Positions 59,280 through 64,000 of a stretch of DNA of 64,000 nt are shown here, in pieces (position 1 is the stretch's first letter; every line of letters begins with the position of its first letter). Position numbers and translations under genes: made by a program. Origin of the DNA: RUG708 sp050946535. GTDB lineage: Bacteria > Bacillota > Clostridia > Peptostreptococcales > Anaerovoracaceae. The notes under the pieces are model-generated. The model saw only the letters and a list, made by a program, of their open reading frames with translations. It was not told the origin of the DNA and searched no databases. The DNA lies in the NCBI GenBank assembly GCA_050946535.1, contig JBMNUZ010000011.1:1-64000 (forward strand), written 5' to 3'.

Positions 59280-61256
59280 TTACAATCTCGACTTTATTTC
59301 GAAATATCTGTCCCTCATAAGCGCCGCCTGCTCGAACTGCAGGGCCTCTGCAGCCGCATTCATTTCCTGTTTAAGCCGCTCCGCGTAATCCTTTAACTGC
59401 TTCCTCGTCATTTCTTCCGGCTTCAGATCCGTCATGTAGACGTCCGATTCTTCGGCCGCCTTTACGGCTTCGAGCGCAGGACGTACCGACTTCTGGATCG
59501 TATGAGGAGTGATGTTGTGATCCTCGTTGTACTTTTCCTGAATCTTTCTTCTGTCCTCGGTGACGTCTATAGCCTGCTTCATCTGCGGACTTATAGTATC
59601 TCCGTACATGATAACGCGCCCGTGTTCGTTTCTTGCCGCCCTGCCTATCGTCTGTATGAGCGAACGCTCGTTTCTCAGGAATCCCTGCTTGTCGGCATCG
59701 AGTATCGCGACGAGCGAAACCTCAGGAATGTCCAGGCCCTCTCTGAGCAGGTTTATGCCTACCAGCACATCGAATTTCCCTTCACGCAGGTCGCGTATGA
59801 TCTCCGTACGCTCGAGCGTGTCTATGTCCGAATGCAGATATCTGACTCTTATCGAGGCGTCCTTGAGATAGTCGGTAAGACTCTCCGCCATCTTTTTCGT
59901 AAGCGTCGTAACCAGAACTCGTTCCCCGTTTTCCGCGGTCTTGTTTATTTCGCCGATAAGGTCGTCGATCTGGCCCTCTGTCTTTCTCACTTCGATCTTC
60001 GGATCGAGCAGTCCCGTAGGTCTGATTATCTGCTGCACGATTCCGTCTGGTCCGCTCTTTTCGAGCTCGTAGTCGCCCGGCGTTGCGCTGACGTAGACGA
60101 TCTGATCCGTAAGTGCCTCGAATTCGCTGAAATTGAGAGGCCGGTTGTCGAGCGCCGACGGCAGCCTGAAACCGTAGTCGACGAGAGACTGTTTTCTCGA
60201 ACGGTCGCCGGCGTACATGCCTTTGAGCTGCGGAAGCATGATGTGAGACTCGTCGACCATGATCAGCAGATCGTCCGGGAAGTAATCTATAAGCGTATAA
60301 GGCCTTGCTCCAGGCGGGAGGCCGTTGATATGTCTCGAATAATTTTCAATGCCCTTGCAAGTGCCCACTTCGCGGAGCATTTCGATATCGTAGCGTGTCC
60401 TCTGCTCTATTCTCTGAGCTTCGAGCAGTTTGTCCTGGCTTTTAAACCATTCGATACGTTCCTCGAGCTCCTGTTCGATCGAAACGCACGCTTCGTCGAT
60501 GCGCTCCTTTGAAGTTACGTAATGCGATGCCGGGAAGATAGATATATGGCTTCTCACGCCTGTGACTTCACCGGTGACCGGATCTATCTCCTTGATCGAA
60601 TCGATCTCGTCGCCGAACAGCTCCACACGTACGGCGGATTCAGCGCCTGCCGGATATATATCGATGATATCGCCCCGCACGCGGAACGTCCCTCTTTCGA
60701 ACTCGATATCGTTCCTGATGTACTGGTCGGCAGTCAGCTGTTCCATGATCTCGCGCCTGCTCTTTTCCATGCCCGGTCTCAGCGACATCATCTGGTTCTG
60801 ATATTCGTACGGACTTCCCAGACCGTATATGCATGAGACGCTGGCTACGATGATCACGTCGCGCCTCTCGAAAAGAGAAGATGTGGCTGAATGCCTCAGT
60901 TTTTCGATTTCGCTGTTGATGTCTGAATCTTTCTCTATATATGTATCGGTAGCCGGCACATATGCTTCCGGCTGATAGTAATCGTAGTAAGATACGAAAT
61001 ACTCCACGGCGTTTTCCGGGAAGAATTCCTTGAACTCTCCGTAAAGCTGAGCCGCGAGCGTCTTGTTGTGCGAAATGACGAGCGTCGGCCTGTTGATCTG
61101 TTCTATTATATTGGCCATCGTGAACGTCTTGCCAGATCCGGTTACACCCTGTATCGTCTGGTGCTTCCTGCCGGCGCGTATTCCGTCGACGATCGCCTGT
61201 ATTGCCTGAGGCTGGTCGCCTGTAGGCTTGTATTCTGAATGAAGCCTGAATTCCAT
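59280..61256 (-). CDS. uvrB: Excinuclease ABC subunit B
   Basis: Helicase-like subunit of nucleotide excision repair, 658 residues. Walker A GVTGSGKTFTMANI, the beta-hairpin region YYDYYQPEAYVPATDTYIEK, DEXX box LLIMVDESHIMLPQLKGMYA, helicase motifs GINLLREGLDIPEVSLVAIL and QTIGRAARNEHGRVI, and the C-terminal UVR domain (about 615-650) that recruits UvrC. Preceded by an SOS box, so LexA-regulated; uvrA downstream may be in the same transcript. Confidence 0.98.
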   Translation of the reverse strand: MEFRLHSEYKPTGDQPQAIQAIVDGIRAGRKHQTIQGVTGSGKTFTMANIIEQINRPTLVISHNKTLAAQLYGEFKEFFPENAVEYFVSYYDYYQPEAYVPATDTYIEKDSDINSEIEKLRHSATSSLFERRDVIIVASVSCIYGLGSPYEYQNQMMSLRPGMEKSRREIMEQLTADQYIRNDIEFERGTFRVRGDIIDIYPAGAESAVRVELFGDEIDSIKEIDPVTGEVTGVRSHISIFPASHYVTSKERIDEACVSIEQELEERIEWFKSQDKLLEAQRIEQRTRYDIEMLREVGTCKGIENYSRHINGLPPGARPYTLIDYFPDDLLIMVDESHIMLPQLKGMYAGDRSRKQSLVDYGFRLPSALDNRPLNFSEFEALTDQIVYVSATPGDYELEKSGPDGIVQQIIRPTGLLDPKIEVRKTEGQIDDLIGEINKTAENGERVLVTTLTKKMAESLTDYLKDASIRVRYLHSDIDTLERTEIIRDLREGKFDVLVGINLLREGLDIPEVSLVAILDADKQGFLRNERSLIQTIGRAARNEHGRVIMYGDTISPQMKQAIDVTEDRRKIQEKYNEDHNITPHTIQKSVRPALEAVKAAEESDVYMTDLKPEEMTRKQLKDYAERLKQEMNAAAEALQFEQAALMRDRYFEIKSRL

Positions 61257-61378
61257 TTATGACCTCCTGCAGAAAAATATATTCTGATCCTCTCCGGCCT
61301 GTCCTGGCCTGAATTTCCGGGTACAGGCACAGAAGCGCTGGCAGCGTCATGCTGCAGCAGCTTCAAAAAATCACACAA

Positions 61379-61407
61379 ATTATAACACAAAAGAGAATTT
61401 ATTTGAA
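61379..61407 (-). promoter_or_regulatory. Promoter of uvrB
   Basis: TATAAT (61379-61384) and TTCAAA (61402-61407), 17 bases apart, on the minus strand. The -35 overlaps the LexA box. Confidence 0.6.
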
Positions 61408-61416
61408 CATTTGTTC
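61405..61416. promoter_or_regulatory. LexA (SOS) box of uvrB
   Basis: GAACATTTGTTC, a perfect GAAC-N4-GTTC palindrome of the Gram-positive LexA/DinR type, overlaps the -35 of the uvrB promoter. Binding would block RNA polymerase until DNA damage. Confidence 0.85.
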
Positions 61417-61557
61417 TATATTATCGGCTTCGCTGCGCTGCCGTTTCCCACACGGCGGAAATGCGGCATACCTGTTTTCAGATCCGGTGCCGCAGGACTG
61501 TCTTTCACTGCCGGCTCAGCGCCTGCATGACGGACGCAAACCGCGCTGAAATGCGCT

Positions 61558-61582
61558 AAAAAAGGAGGCATAAAATGCCTCC
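61558..61582 (-). terminator. Terminator after the citrate synthase gene
   Basis: GGAGGCAT pairs perfectly with ATGCCTCC around a three-base loop, followed by TTTTTT on the minus strand. A further hairpin, TACCGCCGC/GCGGCGGTA (61631-61659), lies between the stop codon and this terminator without its own T run. The rest of the 61257-61683 gap is non-coding. Confidence 0.9.
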
Positions 61583-61683
61583 ACGTAATTTTTTCTCCGG
61601 TCTTATATGCGAAATGCCGATGAGCCGCTGTACCGCCGCAATATCGTATCGCGGCGGTATGTGTACCATGTGAACCCGGACGC

Positions 61684-63102
61684 CTATCTGTCGTTCAGCG
61701 GCTTGTATTCCTTGTAATCCGCGATCCACTGATACGCCGGACGGATGATCTTGTTGTCGCCGGAAACTTCCTCGATCCTGTGAGCGCACCATCCTGCTAT
61801 TCTGGCAGTAGCAAAGATCGGCGTCACCAGATCCATAGGAATGCCGAGCGCGCGGTAAACGAATCCCGAATACAGATCTATGTTCGCAGGCATCTGCACT
61901 TCTGTGCCCGCGTATTCCGAGATGATTCTCGAGGCATTCTTTTCTATATAGTCGTAAACTCTGAACTCGTTCATGAGATTCTTCGCTTCCGCGATCTTCT
62001 GCGCCATGCTCTTCAGAAGCTGCGCTCTCGGATCGGTTATCGTATAAATGGCGTGGCCTACGCCGTAGATCAGGCCCGAACCGTCGTTTGCCTCGCCGCG
62101 GACCACCCTGCGCAGGTAGTTTTCGATCTGGTCGAAATCGGTGATGTCGTCTACATTTTCTCTGAGATCATTCATCATATAGATCACCGACCTGCTGGCG
62201 CCGCCGTGGCGCGGTCCCTTGAGCGAACCTATTCCTGCGGCAATCGCCGAATACGTATCTGTATTCGTAGACGATACCGTATGAACCGTAAATGTCGAGT
62301 TGTTGCCGCCGCCGTGCTCCGCGTGAAGAATGAGGCACACGTCCAGAACCTTCGCTTCGATGTCTGTGTATTCACCCGTAGGCCTTATCATCCTGAGGAT
62401 GTTCTCGGCCGTTGAAAGCTCCGGATCAGGATAGTGCAGATGCATGCTCATCTTGTCGAAATGAGAGCGTTTCGCCTGATAGGAATATGCCATCAGCGTC
62501 GGGAAGCACCCGAGCAGTATTATCGACTGTCTGAACACGTTTTCGATATTGATATCGTCCGGGTGAAGGTCATATGAATAAAGCGCCAGCACTTCTCTGG
62601 CGAGGGCGTTCATGATGCTTCTGGAAGGGGTCGTCAGGATGTGATCGATCATAAAACCCTGAGGGAGCTGGCGTCTCACTCCGAGTATCGTTCTGAATTC
62701 CTGAAGTTCCTCCTTGTTCGGCAGACGGCCGAACAGCAGCAGAAAGCTGGTCTCTCCATATCCGAACCTGTCGTCTTTTCTGCATCCTTTAATAATATCC
62801 TCTACGCTGATTCCCCTGTAGTAGAGTTTGCCCGGAACCGGAATCTTCTCTCCGTGCTCCCCGATATCGTAGCCGTGTACATCTGCGATCCTCGTAAGTC
62901 CGACGCATACACCGGTCCCGTTCTTGTTTCTCAGACCGCGCTTTACATTGTATTTCTCGTACAAGTCAGCATCTATATCGTTGCTCTCTTTCAGCTGAAG
63001 CGCGTTGTCCTTGATGAATTTATCTTCTCTTGACTTGTATTTTAATGCTTCTTCGTGCGTTACATTGCCGTATCCGGCCAGATAATTTGTCTTGCTTAAC
63101 AT
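61684..63102 (-). CDS. gltA: Citrate synthase
   Basis: Citrate synthase of 472 residues, with a 70-residue N-terminal extension before the core. Active-site motifs are HAEHGGGNNSTFTVH, GSLKGPRHGGASRSVIYMMN and GVGHAIYTITDPRAQLLK, with the catalytic His and the acetyl-CoA loop. Condenses oxaloacetate and acetyl-CoA, probably for glutamate synthesis in this anaerobe (inference). I start at ATG 63102, nine bases after GGAG. It lies 56 bases after tyrA on the same strand and may be co-transcribed. Confidence 0.94.
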   Translation of the reverse strand: MLSKTNYLAGYGNVTHEEALKYKSREDKFIKDNALQLKESNDIDADLYEKYNVKRGLRNKNGTGVCVGLTRIADVHGYDIGEHGEKIPVPGKLYYRGISVEDIIKGCRKDDRFGYGETSFLLLFGRLPNKEELQEFRTILGVRRQLPQGFMIDHILTTPSRSIMNALAREVLALYSYDLHPDDINIENVFRQSIILLGCFPTLMAYSYQAKRSHFDKMSMHLHYPDPELSTAENILRMIRPTGEYTDIEAKVLDVCLILHAEHGGGNNSTFTVHTVSSTNTDTYSAIAAGIGSLKGPRHGGASRSVIYMMNDLRENVDDITDFDQIENYLRRVVRGEANDGSGLIYGVGHAIYTITDPRAQLLKSMAQKIAEAKNLMNEFRVYDYIEKNASRIISEYAGTEVQMPANIDLYSGFVYRALGIPMDLVTPIFATARIAGWCAHRIEEVSGDNKIIRPAYQWIADYKEYKPLNDR

Positions 63103-63158
63103 AACCCTGTTCTCCAATAATTGTCTTCCATCAATTGACTGTATTCGGTGAACCGCTG

Positions 63159-64000
63159 TTAATTGGCGAAACCGTCGTCCGCATCTTCTTCGGCAAGCAG
63201 CATCTTCTTTTCCGCGACGTTCTGCTGTTTGAGCATGCGTCCTTTGTGGAGCAGCTGCATCAGCCGCTGCTTGTCTTCGGCCGCCAGTGCATCTCTCAGA
63301 TCCGAAATATGCTCCTGGAGCTGATCGATTTCGTTCAGCAGATTCTTTTTATTGCATATGAAAAGGTCCGACCACATGTTCTCGTCGAGCCTTGCGACTC
63401 TCGTCATATCCAGGAAACTTCCCGCGCTGAATCCTTTTTCTTTCGGCAGCGTCGAGCTCCTGATGTATGAGTTCGAAATAATGTGTGCGAGCTGCGAAGT
63501 ATAAGCGATCGCCTGATCGTGGGTTTCCGGATCTGTCTCGATGACTTTCTTGAAGCCGATCGAGTATGCGAATTTCTTGAGAATATTCACTTTTTCTCTG
63601 TCCGTCTTCTCGTCAGGCGTCATCAGATAGCTCGCGTTTACAAACATGTCCGGCTTTGAAAATACGAAGCCAGCGTACTCAGTACCTGCCATAGGATGCG
63701 ATCCTATGAATTCGACTCCCGCCTCACGCAGGGGCTCCTGTACCTGAGAAACGATAAACTGCTTTACGCCGCATACGTCCGCGACGATAGCTCCTTTTTT
63801 GAACTTGTCCTTGTTTGTGAGCAGGAATTTTATGATGTCGTTCGGAGGAATCGCCACTATTACCAGATCTCCTCTGCTTAGAAGATCCGTCCTGTCCATA
63901 GGAATGACTTCATCGACCGCTTCCATTGAAATCGCCAGATCGAGCGATGTGTCATCCTTGTCCATGCCTATGACATGATGATCTGTATATGCCTTTATTG
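63159..64000 (-). CDS. tyrA: Prephenate dehydrogenase (5' end outside the window)
   Basis: C-terminal 280 residues of a prephenate dehydrogenase in tyrosine synthesis; the frame stays open to the window edge, so the N-terminal Rossmann GxGxxG is missing from view. Visible motifs are VIVAIPPNDIIKFL, VADVCGVKQFI, EFIGSHPMAGTEYAGF (the prephenate-binding His), DPETHDQAIAYTSQLAHIIS and GSFLDMTRVARLDENMWSDL. The C-terminal 60 residues are helical and charged. Confidence 0.92.
   Translation of the reverse strand, partial: IKAYTDHHVIGMDKDDTSLDLAISMEAVDEVIPMDRTDLLSRGDLVIVAIPPNDIIKFLLTNKDKFKKGAIVADVCGVKQFIVSQVQEPLREAGVEFIGSHPMAGTEYAGFVFSKPDMFVNASYLMTPDEKTDREKVNILKKFAYSIGFKKVIETDPETHDQAIAYTSQLAHIISNSYIRSSTLPKEKGFSAGSFLDMTRVARLDENMWSDLFICNKKNLLNEIDQLQEHISDLRDALAAEDKQRLMQLLHKGRMLKQQNVAEKKMLLAEEDADDGFAN

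Overview
The window reads as a chromosome segment from an anaerobic, low-to-moderate-GC Gram-positive of the class Clostridia. The evidence is the ylmE-sepF-yggT-lspA-rluD division cluster, ylxM-ffh-rpsP-khpA, SpoVB/MurJ-type flippase, an LtaS-like enzyme, an oxygen-sensitive 2-hydroxyacyl-CoA dehydratase-type pair with its activase, an anaerobic (cbi) cobalamin branch, strong AGGAGG ribosome sites and TTGACA/TATAAT promoters. A gut Clostridium of the Eubacteriales Family XIII/Anaerovoracaceae type would fit, but that finer placement is a guess. I see no prophage, insertion sequence, CRISPR array, tRNA or rRNA. The window is core chromosome with a few unusual gene architectures.

Layout: 0.4-2.1 kb, plus strand, a TVP38/DedA-like membrane protein and a GT4 glycosyltransferase. 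2.5-7.1 kb, minus, rplS with its own promoter and leader, a Xer-like recombinase with altered catalytic positions, and a two-gene dehydratase/activase operon in which the activase is fused to one dehydratase-type subunit. 7.5-10.2 kb, plus, an LtaS-like sulfatase-fold transferase carrying a Thr/Asp repeat linker. 10.3-20.5 kb, minus, a DUF5688-like gene, the rluD/lspA/yggT/sepF/yggS division cluster, trmD/rimM, khpA/rpsP/ffh/ylxM and sppA. 20.6-34 kb, an EamA transporter, a MalY/PatB-type C-S lyase (plus), an ABC exporter, a MurJ/SpoVB flippase, an MBL hydrolase, an M18 aminopeptidase, an AmmeMemoRadiSam pair and an AEC transporter. 34-37 kb, plus, a nucleoside phosphorylase-like gene and a strongly expressed acyl-CoA dehydrogenase. 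37-43 kb, minus, five cbi genes encoding seven corrin-ring activities (cbiD, F, G, HJ, ET), divergent from a LysR regulator. 44.6-52.7 kb, minus, a second EamA transporter and the complete F-type ATP synthase operon atpBEFHAGDC. 53-64 kb, ilvE (plus), then pncB, uvrA, uvrB, citrate synthase and the 3' part of tyrA (minus).

The genes work together in several units: SRP targeting and ribosome assembly (ffh, rpsP, rimM, trmD), septum assembly (sepF, yggT), envelope polymer synthesis (GT4, LtaS-like, flippase), corrin ring synthesis under a probable LysR switch, SOS-regulated excision repair (a perfect GAAC-N4-GTTC box lies over the uvrB promoter), and energy coupling (ATP synthase with a proton-type c subunit).

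The most unusual signals are the HgdA-like/activase fusion, the Thr/Asp 15-bp repeat in the LtaS-like gene, the Xer-like protein lacking two catalytic-site side chains, a promoter whose -35 lies in the 3' arm of the preceding terminator, and a recurring pattern of short imperfect tandem duplications in intergenic gaps. Three of these duplicate the 3' end and stop codon of neighbouring genes.
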